Source: Prosapia bicincta (lineage: Eukaryota > Arthropoda > Insecta > Hemiptera > Cercopidae). Taken from it: a stretch of 64,000 nucleotides of DNA. Below, piece after piece: positions 1 to 12,627 of the stretch. The notes under the pieces were generated by a model. That model searched no databases and was not told the DNA's origin. It saw only the letters and a program-made list of their open reading frames with translations. Position 1 is the stretch's first letter; the number at the start of each line of letters is the position of its first letter. The position numbers and the translations under genes were made by a program. The stretch is taken from positions 148,267,044 through 148,331,043 of the forward strand of contig JBAIZL010000001.1 of assembly GCA_036971475.1 (NCBI GenBank), read 5' to 3'.

Positions 1-368
1 AGAATCACGTGGTGCCAATAGTTTTTCAAAATTGTTTCTAGTTCATGAGATATTTGCATTTTTGTGTAAGTAAATTTTTGGTAAGAAACGCCGTTAAGTG
101 CTGCAACCTTACGGAAAAACTCTGAACTACTAGACACACGCATACTATATCCAGAATAAAATAAAATATTAATCATTTCTTTTCTGCCCAGTTACTCAAA
201 AACTGTAAAATATAATTAAAATCTGAAGCATACAAATGAAAATATAGGCTTTCTTCTTTAATTTTTTATAAGAAAAAGCCTGTTATAATTATTATTTAAA
301 CATATATATGACATTTTTAAATATGCCTTATACCATGCAACTTGCATATGTAGTTTGTCTTTATTTGT

Positions 369-627
369 CATTTTAAAAGCGTATAACTCCTAAACCTTTA
401 CAGATATCGGCCTTAAACTCTTATCAACTCGTTTGTTTACGATTTTTCATCTTTAAAAATATAAAATGACCTAAAAAAACAATTATAAATTTTTTTTACG
501 AAATACCTACATTTTAAGTAAATAGTGTTATATGTACATGAGAAGATTGGAAATCATCAAAGAAACAACTAGTAAAAATTTTAGCTCGATATCTCACATG
601 GTTTAGGAATTATACGCCTTTAAAGTG
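369..627. repeat. Imperfect inverted repeat inside the satellite monomer
   Basis: The segment at 369-412 (starting CATTTTAAAAGCGTATAA) matches the reverse complement of 584-627 (starting CACTTTAAAGGCGTATAA) at 35 of 44 positions. Both contain CCTAAACC followed by AGATATCG. Looser relatives of the same motif occur at 38-60 (CTAGTTCATGAGATAT) and 684-713 (AAACCGTCATAGCTCCGATAT). The arrangement is present in every complete monomer and suggests that the 935-bp unit grew from smaller diverged modules. It is shown here for the first monomer only. Confidence 0.7.
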
Positions 628-1210
628 AAAAAAATACAGCTCGATTTTACATTTCCAGGTTTTCACGATGCAAGCCTTTTTTTAAACCGTCATAGCTCCG
701 ATATTTTACGGCCTAACAAGATGTTTTTTATACGAAACGAAAGACGAAAGCCTATATTGTATTTCGAAAGTTTTACTTTTACAATATCTTCAACAGTTTG
801 TGAGTAATTGGCTCGAGAAAACGAGTGATTTTCGACTTTTGCGAAATGTGAAGGGGGAGGCCTTCAAATTTTCCTAAAAATCGATGAAAAATCGGATTTT
901 TTGTTATAAACGTATATTGTAGCAGCATTTATCGTAGAATCACGTGGTGCCAATAGTTTTTCAAAATTGTTTCTAGTTCATGAGATATTTGCATTTTTGT
1001 GTAAGTAAATTTTTGGTAAGAAACGCCGTTAAGTGCTGCAACCTTACGGAAAAACCCTGAACTACTAGACACACGCATACTATATCCAGAATAAAATAAA
1101 ATATTAATCATTTCTTTTCTGCCCAGTTACTCAAAAACTGTAAAATATAATTAAAATCTGAAGCATACATATGAAAATATAGGCTTTCTTCTTTAATTTT
1201 TTATAAAAAA

Positions 1211-4200
1211 AGCCTGTTATAATTATTATTTAAACATATATATGACATTTTTAAATATGCCTTATACCATGCAACTTGCATATGTAGTTTGTCTTTATTT
1301 GTCATTTTAAAAGCGTATAACTCCTAAACCTTTACAGATATCGGCCTTAAACTCTTATCAACTCGTTTGTTTACGATTTTTCATCTTTAAAAATATAAAA
1401 TGATCTAAAAAAACAATTATAAATTTTTTTTACGAAATACCTACATTTTAAGTAAATAGTGTTATATGTACATGAGAAGATTGGAAATCATCAAAGAAAC
1501 AACTAGTAAAAATTTTAGCTCGATATCTCACATGGTTTAGGAATTATACGCCTTTAAAGTGAAAAAAATACAGCTCGATTTTACATTTCCAGGTTTTCAC
1601 GATGCAAGCCTTTTTTTAAACCGTCATAGCTCCGATATTTTACGGCCTAACAAGATGTTTTTTATACGAAACGAAAGACGAAAGCCTATATTGTATTTCG
1701 AAAGTTTTACTTTTACAATATCTTCAACAGTTTGTGAGTAATTGGCTCGAGAAAACGAGTGATTTTCGACTTTTGCGAAATGTGAAGGGGGAGGCCTTCA
1801 AATTTTCCTAAAAATCGATGAAAAATCGGATTTTTTGTTATAAACGTATATTGTAGCAGCATTTATCGTAGAATCACGTGGTGCCAATAGTTTTTCAAAA
1901 TTGTTTCTAGTTCATGAGATATTTGCATTTTTGTGTAAGTAAATTTTTGGTAAGAAACGCCGTTAAGTGCTGCAACCTTACGGAAAAACTCTGAACTACT
2001 AGACACACGCATACTATATCCAGAATTAAAAAAATATTAATCATTTCTTTTCTGCCCAGTTACTCAAAAACTGTAAAATATAATTAAAATCTGAAGCATA
2101 CAAATGAAAATATAGTCTTTCTTCTTTAATTTTTTATAAAAAAAGCCTGTTATAATTATTATTTAAACATATATATGACATTTTTAAATATGCCTTATAC
2201 CATGCAACTTGCATATGTAGTTTGTCTTTATTTGTCATTTTAAAAGCGTATAACTCCTAAACCTTTACAGATATCGGCCTTAAACTCTTATCAACTCGTT
2301 TGTTTACGATTTTTCATCTTTAAAAATATAAAATGACCTAAAAAAACAATTATAAATTTTTTTTACGAAATACCTACATTTTAAGTAAATAGTGTTAAAT
2401 GTACATGAGAAGATTGGAAATCAATAAAGAAACAACTAATAAAAATTTTAGCTCGATATCTCACATGGTTTAGGAATTATACGCCTTTAAAGTGAAAAAA
2501 ATACAGCTCGATTTTACATTTCCAGGTTTTCACGATGCAAGCCTTTTTTTAAACCGTCATAGCTCCGATATTTTACGGCCTAACAATATGTTTTTTATAC
2601 GAAACGAAAGACGAAAGCCTATATTGTATTTCGAAAGTTTTACTTTTACAATATCTTCAACAGTTTGTGAGTAATTGGCTCGAGAAAACGAGTGATTTTC
2701 GACTTTTGCGAAATGTGAAGGGGGAGGCCTTCAAATTTTCCTAAAAATCGATGAAAAATCGGATTTTTTGTTATAAACGTATATTGTAGCAGCATTTATC
2801 GTAGAATCACGTGGTGCCAATAGTTTTTCAAAATTGTTTCTAGTTCATGAGATATTTGCATTTTTGTGTAAGTAAATTTTTGGTAAGAAACGCCGTTAAG
2901 TGCTGCAACCTTACGGAAAAACCCTGAACTACTAGACACACGCATACTATATCCAGAATAAAATAAAATATTAATCATTTCTTTTCTGCCCAGTTACTCA
3001 AAAACTGTAAAATATAATTAAAATCTGAAGCATACAAATGAAAATATAGGCTTTCTTCTTTAATTTTTTATAAGAAAAAGCCTGTTATAATTATTATTTA
3101 AACATATATATGACATTTTTAAATATGCCTTATACCATGCAACTTGCATATGTAGTTTGTCTTTATTTGTCATTTTAAAAGCGTATAACTCCTAAACCTT
3201 TACAGATATCGGCCTTAAACTCTTATCAACTCGTTTGTTTACGATTTTTCATCTTTAAAAATATAAAATGACCTAAAAAAACAATTATAAAATTTTTTTA
3301 CGAAATACCTACATTTTAAGTAAATAGTGTTATATGTACATGAGAAGATTGGAAATCATCAAAGAAACAACTAGTAAAAATTTTAGCTCGATATCTCACA
3401 TGGTTTAGGAATTATACGCCTTTAAAGTGAAAAAAATACAGCTCGATTTTACATTTCCAGGTTTTCACGATGCAAGCCTTTTTTTAAACCGTCATAGCTC
3501 CGATATTTTACGGCCTAACAATATGTTTTTTATACGAAACGAAAGACGAAAGCCTATATTGTATTTCGAAAGTTTTACTTTTACAATATCTTCAACAGTT
3601 TGTGAGTAATTGGCTCGAGAAAACGAGTGATTTTCGACTTTTGCGAAATGTGAAGGGGGAGGCCTTCAAATTTTCCTAAAAATCGATGAAAAATCGGATT
3701 TTTTGTTATAAACGTATATTGTAGCAGCATTTATCGTAGAATCACGTGGTGCCAATAGTTTTTCAAAATTGTTTCTAGTTCATGAGATATTTGCATTTTT
3801 GTGTAAGTAAATTTTTGGTAAGAAACGCCGTTAAGTGCTGCAACCTTACGGAAAAACTCTGAACTACTAGACACACGCATACTATATCCAGAATAAAATA
3901 AAATATTAATCATTTCTTTTCTGCCCAGTTACTCAAAAACTGTAAAATATAATTAAAATCTGAAGCATACAAATGAAAATATAGTCTTTCTTCTTTAATT
4001 TTTTATAAAAAAAGCCTGTTATAATTATTATTTAAATATATATATGACATTTTTAAATATGCCTTATACCATGCAACTTGCATATGTAGTTTGTCTTTAT
4101 TTGTCATTTTAAAAGCGTATAACTCCTAAACCTTTACAGATATCGGCCTTAAACTCTTATCAACTCGTTTGTTTACGATTTTTCATCTTTAAAAATATAA

Positions 4201-6822
4201 AATGACCTAAAAAAACAATTATAAAATTTTTTTACGAAATACCTACATTTTAAGTAAATAGTGTTAAATGTACATGAGAAGATTTGAAATCAATAAAGAA
4301 ACAACTAGTAAAAATTTTAGCTCGATATCTCACATGGTTTAGGAATTATACGCCTTTAAAGTGAAAAAAATACAGCTCGATTTTACATTTCCAGGTTTTC
4401 ACGATGCAAGCCTTTTTTTAAACCGTCATAGCTCCGATATTTTACGGCCTAACAATATGTTTTTTATACGAAACGAAAGACGAAAGCCTATATTGTATTT
4501 CGAAAGTTTTACTTTTACAATATCTTCAACAGTTTGTGAGTAATTGGCTCGAGAAAACGAGTGATTTTCGACTTTTGCGAAATGTGAAGGGGGAGAACCT
4601 TCAAATTTTCCTAAAAATGATGAAAAATCGGATTTTTTGTTATAAACGTATATTGTAGCAGCATTTATCGTAGAATCACGTGGTGCCAATAGTTTTTCAA
4701 AATTGTTTCTAGTTCATGAGATATTTGCATTTTTGTGTAAGTAAATTTTTGGTAAGAAACGCCGTTAAGTGCTGCAACCTTACGGAAAAACCCTGAACTA
4801 CTAGACACACGCATACTATATCCAGAATAAAATAAAATATTAATCATTTCTTTTCTGCCCAGTTACTCAAAAACTGTAAAATATAATTAAAATCTGAAGC
4901 ATACAAATGAAAATATAGGCTTTCTTCTTTAATTTTTTATAAGAAAAAGCCTGTTATAATTATTATTTAAACATATATATGACATTTTTAAATATGCCTT
5001 ATACCATGCAACTTGCATATGTAGTTTGTCTTTATTTGTCATTTTAAAAGCGTATAACTCCTAAACCTTTACAGATATCGGCCTTAAACTCTTATCAACT
5101 CGTTTGTTTACGATTTTTCATCTTTAAAAATATAAAATGACCTAAAAAAACAATTATAAAATTTTTTTACGAAATACCTACATTATAAGTAAATAGTGTT
5201 ATATGTACATGAGAAGATTGGAAATCAATAAAGAAACAACTAGTAAAAATTTTAGCTCGATATCTCACATGGTTTAGGAATTATACGCCTTTAAAGTGAA
5301 AAAAATACAGCTCGATTTTACATTTCCAGGTTTTCACGATGCAAGCCTTTTTTTAAACCGTCATAGCTCCGATATTTTACGGCCTAACAATATGTTTTTT
5401 ATACGAAACGAAAGACGAAAGCCTATATTGTATTTCGAAAGTTTTACTTTTACAATATCTTCAACAGTTTGTGAGTAATTGGCTCGAGAAAACGAGTGAT
5501 TTTCGACTTTTGCGAAATGTGAAGGGGGAGGAGGCCTTCAAATTTTCCTAAAAATCGATGAAAAATCGGATTTTTTGTTATAAACGTATATTGTAGCAGC
5601 ATTTATCGTAGAATCACGTGGTGCCAATAGTTTTTCAAAATTGTTTCTAGTTCATGAGATATTTGCATTTTTGTGTAAGTAAATTTTTGGTAAGAAACGC
5701 CGTTAAGTGCTGCAACCTTACGGAAAAACCCTGAACTACTAGACACACGCATACTATATCCAGAATAAAATAAAATATTAATCATTTCTTTTCTGCCCAG
5801 TTACTCAAAAACTGTAAAATATAATTAAAATCTGAAGCATACAAATGAAAATATAGGCTTTCTTCTTTAATTTTTTATAAGAAAAAGCCTGTTATAATTA
5901 TTATTTAAACATATATATGACATTTTTAAATATGCCTTATACCATGCAACTTGCATATGTAGTTTGTCTTTATTTGTCATTTTAAAAGCGTATAACTCCT
6001 AAACCTTTACAGATATCGGCCTTAAACTCTTATCAACTCGTTTGTTTACGATTTTTCATCTTTAAAAATATAAAATGACCTAAAAAAACAATTATAAAAT
6101 TTTTTTACGAAATACCTACATTATAAGTAAATAGTGTTATATGTACATGAGAAGATTGGAAATCAATAAAGAAACAACTAGTAAAAATTTTAGCTCGATA
6201 TCTCACATGGTTTAGGAATTATACGCCTTTAAAGTGAAAAAAATACAGCTCGATTTTACATTTCCAGGTTTTCACGATGCAAGCCTTTTTTTAAACCGTC
6301 ATAGCTCCGATATTTTACGGCCTAACAATATGTTTTTTATACGAAACGAAAGACGAAAGCCTATATTGTATTTCGAAAGTTTTACTTTTACAATATCTTC
6401 AACAGTTTGTGAGTAATTGGCTCGAGAAAACGAGTGATTTTCGACTTTTGCGAAATGTGAAGGGGGAGGAGGCCTTCAAATTTTCCTAAAAATCGATGAA
6501 AAATCGGATTTTTTGTTATAAACGTATATTGTAGCAGCATTTATCGTAGAATCACGTGGTGCCAATAGTTTTTCAAAATTGTTTCTAGTTCATGAGATAT
6601 TTGCATTTTTGTGTAAGTAAATTTTTGGTAAGAAACGCCGTTAAGTGCTGCAACCTTACGGAAAAACCCTGAACTACTAGACACACGCATACTATATCCA
6701 GAATAAAAAAAATATTAATCATTTCTTTTCTGCCCAGTTACTCAAAAACTGTAAAATATAATTAAAATCTGAAGCATACAAATGAAAATATAGGCTTTCT
6801 TCTTTAATTTTTTATAAGAAAA
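1211..6822. repeat. Higher-order repeat unit, 6 monomers, copy A (5612 bp)
   Basis: Anchors at 1559, 2492, 3427, 4361, 5296 and 6234 have spacings 933, 935, 934, 935, 938 and 937. The same series follows exactly in the next unit. Diagnostic private variants are AACTAATAAAA near 2432, AAATATATATATG near 4035, AGATTTGAAATC near 4281 and GGGAGAACCTT near 4592. Each is found again 5612 bp downstream. The left limit of identity is set by an A-run length difference just before 1211. Confidence 0.9.
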
Positions 6823-9800
6823 AGCCTGTTATAATTATTATTTAAACATATATATGACATTTTTAAATATGCCTTATACCATGCAACTTGCATATGTAGT
6901 TTGTCTTTATTTGTCATTTTAAAAGCGTATAACTCCTAAACCTTTACAGATATCGGCCTTAAACTCTTATCAACTCGTTTGTTTACGATTTTTCATCTTT
7001 AAAAATATAAAATGATCTAAAAAAACAATTATAAATTTTTTTTACGAAATACCTACATTTTAAGTAAATAGTGTTATATGTACATGAGAAGATTGGAAAT
7101 CATCAAAGAAACAACTAGTAAAAATTTTAGCTCGATATCTCACATGGTTTAGGAATTATACGCCTTTAAAGTGAAAAAAATACAGCTCGATTTTACATTT
7201 CCAGGTTTTCACGATGCAAGCCTTTTTTTAAACCGTCATAGCTCCGATATTTTACGGCCTAACAAGATGTTTTTTATACGAAACGAAAGACGAAAGCCTA
7301 TATTGTATTTCGAAAGTTTTACTTTTACAATATCTTCAACAGTTTGTGAGTAATTGGCTCGAGAAAACGAGTGATTTTCGACTTTTGCGAAATGTGAAGG
7401 GGGAGGCCTTCAAATTTTCCTAAAAATCGATGAAAAATCGGATTTTTTGTTATAAACGTATATTGTAGCAGCATTTATCGTAGAATCACGTGGTGCCAAT
7501 AGTTTTTCAAAATTGTTTCTAGTTCATGAGATATTTGCATTTTTGTGTAAGTAAATTTTTGGTAAGAAACGCCGTTAAGTGCTGCAACCTTACGGAAAAA
7601 CTCTGAACTACTAGACACACGCATACTATATCCAGAATTAAAAAAATATTAATCATTTCTTTTCTGCCCAGTTACTCAAAAACTGTAAAATATAATTAAA
7701 ATCTGAAGCATACAAATGAAAATATAGTCTTTCTTCTTTAATTTTTTATAAAAAAAGCCTGTTATAATTATTATTTAAACATATATATGACATTTTTAAA
7801 TATGCCTTATACCATGCAACTTGCATATGTAGTTTGTCTTTATTTGTCATTTTAAAAGCGTATAACTCCTAAACCTTTACAGATATCGGCCTTAAACTCT
7901 TATCAACTCGTTTGTTTACGATTTTTCATCTTTAAAAATATAAAATGACCTAAAAAAACAATTATAAATTTTTTTTACGAAATACCTACATTTTAAGTAA
8001 ATAGTGTTAAATGTACATGAGAAGATTGGAAATCAATAAAGAAACAACTAATAAAAATTTTAGCTCGATATCTCACATGGTTTAGGAATTATACGCCTTT
8101 AAAGTGAAAAAAATACAGCTCGATTTTACATTTCCAGGTTTTCACGATGCAAGCCTTTTTTTAAACCGTCATAGCTCCGATATTTTACGGCCTAACAATA
8201 TGTTTTTTATACGAAACGAAAGACGAAAGCCTATATTGTATTTCGAAAGTTTTACTTTTACAATATCTTCAACAGTTTGTGAGTAATTGGCTCGAGAAAA
8301 CGAGTGATTTTCGACTTTTGCGAAATGTGAAGGGGGAGGCCTTCAAATTTTCCTAAAAATCGATGAAAAATCGGATTTTTTGTTATAAACGTATATTGTA
8401 GCAGCATTTATCGTAGAATCACGTGGTGCCAATAGTTTTTCAAAATTGTTTCTAGTTCATGAGATATTTGCATTTTTGTGTAAGTAAATTTTTGGTAAGA
8501 AACGCCGTTAAGTGCTGCAACCTTACGGAAAAACCCTGAACTACTAGACACACGCATACTATATCCAGAATAAAATAAAATATTAATCATTTCTTTTCTG
8601 CCCAGTTACTCAAAAACTGTAAAATATAATTAAAATCTGAAGCATACAAATGAAAATATAGGCTTTCTTCTTTAATTTTTTATAAGAAAAAGCCTGTTAT
8701 AATTATTATTTAAACATATATATGACATTTTTAAATATGCCTTATACCATGCAACTTGCATATGTAGTTTGTCTTTATTTGTCATTTTAAAAGCGTATAA
8801 CTCCTAAACCTTTACAGATATCGGCCTTAAACTCTTATCAACTCGTTTGTTTACGATTTTTCATCTTTAAAAATATAAAATGACCTAAAAAAACAATTAT
8901 AAAATTTTTTTACGAAATACCTACATTTTAAGTAAATAGTGTTATATGTACATGAGAAGATTGGAAATCATCAAAGAAACAACTAGTAAAAATTTTAGCT
9001 CGATATCTCACATGGTTTAGGAATTATACGCCTTTAAAGTGAAAAAAATACAGCTCGATTTTACATTTCCAGGTTTTCACGATGCAAGCCTTTTTTTAAA
9101 CCGTCATAGCTCCGATATTTTACGGCCTAACAATATGTTTTTTATACGAAACGAAAGACGAAAGCCTATATTGTATTTCGAAAGTTTTACTTTTACAATA
9201 TCTTCAACAGTTTGTGAGTAATTGGCTCGAGAAAACGAGTGATTTTCGACTTTTGCGAAATGTGAAGGGGGAGGCCTTCAAATTTTCCTAAAAATCGATG
9301 AAAAATCGGATTTTTTGTTATAAACGTATATTGTAGCAGCATTTATCGTAGAATCACGTGGTGCCAATAGTTTTTCAAAATTGTTTCTAGTTCATGAGAT
9401 ATTTGCATTTTTGTGTAAGTAAATTTTTGGTAAGAAACGCCGTTAAGTGCTGCAACCTTACGGAAAAACTCTGAACTACTAGACACACGCATACTATATC
9501 CAGAATAAAATAAAATATTAATCATTTCTTTTCTGCCCAGTTACTCAAAAACTGTAAAATATAATTAAAATCTGAAGCATACAAATGAAAATATAGTCTT
9601 TCTTCTTTAATTTTTTATAAAAAAAGCCTGTTATAATTATTATTTAAATATATATATGACATTTTTAAATATGCCTTATACCATGCAACTTGCATATGTA
9701 GTTTGTCTTTATTTGTCATTTTAAAAGCGTATAACTCCTAAACCTTTACAGATATCGGCCTTAAACTCTTATCAACTCGTTTGTTTACGATTTTTCATCT

Positions 9801-12627
9801 TTAAAAATATAAAATGACCTAAAAAAACAATTATAAAATTTTTTTACGAAATACCTACATTTTAAGTAAATAGTGTTAAATGTACATGAGAAGATTTGAA
9901 ATCAATAAAGAAACAACTAGTAAAAATTTTAGCTCGATATCTCACATGGTTTAGGAATTATACGCCTTTAAAGTGAAAAAAATACAGCTCGATTTTACAT
10001 TTCCAGGTTTTCACGATGCAAGCCTTTTTTTAAACCGTCATAGCTCCGATATTTTACGGCCTAACAATATGTTTTTTATACGAAACGAAAGACGAAAGCC
10101 TATATTGTATTTCGAAAGTTTTACTTTTACAATATCTTCAACAGTTTGTGAGTAATTGGCTCGAGAAAACGAGTGATTTTCGACTTTTGCGAAATGTGAA
10201 GGGGGAGAACCTTCAAATTTTCCTAAAAATGATGAAAAATCGGATTTTTTGTTATAAACGTATATTGTAGCAGCATTTATCGTAGAATCACGTGGTGCCA
10301 ATAGTTTTTCAAAATTGTTTCTAGTTCATGAGATATTTGCATTTTTGTGTAAGTAAATTTTTGGTAAGAAACGCCGTTAAGTGCTGCAACCTTACGGAAA
10401 AACCCTGAACTACTAGACACACGCATACTATATCCAGAATAAAATAAAATATTAATCATTTCTTTTCTGCCCAGTTACTCAAAAACTGTAAAATATAATT
10501 AAAATCTGAAGCATACAAATGAAAATATAGGCTTTCTTCTTTAATTTTTTATAAGAAAAAGCCTGTTATAATTATTATTTAAACATATATATGACATTTT
10601 TAAATATGCCTTATACCATGCAACTTGCATATGTAGTTTGTCTTTATTTGTCATTTTAAAAGCGTATAACTCCTAAACCTTTACAGATATCGGCCTTAAA
10701 CTCTTATCAACTCGTTTGTTTACGATTTTTCATCTTTAAAAATATAAAATGACCTAAAAAAACAATTATAAAATTTTTTTACGAAATACCTACATTATAA
10801 GTAAATAGTGTTATATGTACATGAGAAGATTGGAAATCAATAAAGAAACAACTAGTAAAAATTTTAGCTCGATATCTCACATGGTTTAGGAATTATACGC
10901 CTTTAAAGTGAAAAAAATACAGCTCGATTTTACATTTCCAGGTTTTCACGATGCAAGCCTTTTTTTAAACCGTCATAGCTCCGATATTTTACGGCCTAAC
11001 AATATGTTTTTTATACGAAACGAAAGACGAAAGCCTATATTGTATTTCGAAAGTTTTACTTTTACAATATCTTCAACAGTTTGTGAGTAATTGGCTCGAG
11101 AAAACGAGTGATTTTCGACTTTTGCGAAATGTGAAGGGGGAGGAGGCCTTCAAATTTTCCTAAAAATCGATGAAAAATCGGATTTTTTGTTATAAACGTA
11201 TATTGTAGCAGCATTTATCGTAGAATCACGTGGTGCCAATAGTTTTTCAAAATTGTTTCTAGTTCATGAGATATTTGCATTTTTGTGTAAGTAAATTTTT
11301 GGTAAGAAACGCCGTTAAGTGCTGCAACCTTACGGAAAAACCCTGAACTACTAGACACACGCATACTATATCCAGAATAAAATAAAATATTAATCATTTC
11401 TTTTCTGCCCAGTTACTCAAAAACTGTAAAATATAATTAAAATCTGAAGCATACAAATGAAAATATAGGCTTTCTTCTTTAATTTTTTATAAGAAAAAGC
11501 CTGTTATAATTATTATTTAAACATATATATGACATTTTTAAATATGCCTTATACCATGCAACTTGCATATGTAGTTTGTCTTTATTTGTCATTTTAAAAG
11601 CGTATAACTCCTAAACCTTTACAGATATCGGCCTTAAACTCTTATCAACTCGTTTGTTTACGATTTTTCATCTTTAAAAATATAAAATGACCTAAAAAAA
11701 CAATTATAAAATTTTTTTACGAAATACCTACATTATAAGTAAATAGTGTTATATGTACATGAGAAGATTGGAAATCAATAAAGAAACAACTAGTAAAAAT
11801 TTTAGCTCGATATCTCACATGGTTTAGGAATTATACGCCTTTAAAGTGAAAAAAATACAGCTCGATTTTACATTTCCAGGTTTTCACGATGCAAGCCTTT
11901 TTTTAAACCGTCATAGCTCCGATATTTTACGGCCTAACAATATGTTTTTTATACGAAACGAAAGACGAAAGCCTATATTGTATTTCGAAAGTTTTACTTT
12001 TACAATATCTTCAACAGTTTGTGAGTAATTGGCTCGAGAAAACGAGTGATTTTCGACTTTTGCGAAATGTGAAGGGGGAGGAGGCCTTCAAATTTTCCTA
12101 AAAATCGATGAAAAATCGGATTTTTTGTTATAAACGTATATTGTAGCAGCATTTATCGTAGAATCACGTGGTGCCAATAGTTTTTCAAAATTGTTTCTAG
12201 TTCATGAGATATTTGCATTTTTGTGTAAGTAAATTTTTGGTAAGAAACGCCGTTAAGTGCTGCAACCTTACGGAAAAACCCTGAACTACTAGACACACGC
12301 ATACTATATCCAGAATAAAAAAAATATTAATCATTTCTTTTCTGCCCAGTTACTCAAAAACTGTAAAATATAATTAAAATCTGAAGCATACAAATGAAAA
12401 TATAGGCTTTCTTCTTTAATTTTTTATAAGAAAAAGCCTGTTATAATTATTATTTAAACATATATATGACATTTTTAAATATGCCTTATACCATGCAACT
12501 TGCATATGTAGTTTGTCTTTATTTGTCATTTTAAAAGCGTATAACTCCTAAACCTTTACAGATATCGGCCTTAAACTCTTATCAACTCGTTTGTTTACGA
12601 TTTTTCATCTTTAAAAATATAAAATGA
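6823..12627. repeat. Higher-order repeat unit, copy B (5612 bp period)
   Basis: Direct tandem copy of the preceding 6-monomer unit, with anchors at 7171, 8104, 9039, 9973, 10908 and 11846 and the same spacing series. All the private variants of copy A are present. Correspondence with copy A (offset 5612) continues to about 12627, where ATGATC of copy A meets ATGACC here. I noticed no differences inside the block, but I did not check every base by alignment. Confidence 0.9.

Noticed and set aside
625..807. 60-codon open frame present in nearly every monomer on the plus strand
   Set aside because: It begins with GTG, which is not a normal start in eukaryotes, has no recognisable domain, and its variants across monomers include non-synonymous changes without sign of constraint. 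It recurs only because the DNA recurs.
929..1111. 60-codon minus-strand open frame in most monomers
   Set aside because: It has an ATG but is interrupted in several monomers by small indels, and observed differences (Gly/Glu, Phe/Ile, Glu/Asp, Glu/Lys) are mostly non-synonymous. No evidence of a gene.
4426..4689. 87-codon minus-strand frame at three places in the array
   Set aside because: It is opened only by the GGGAGAACCTT/AAAATGATG variant of one monomer class and tracks the higher-order repeat copies.
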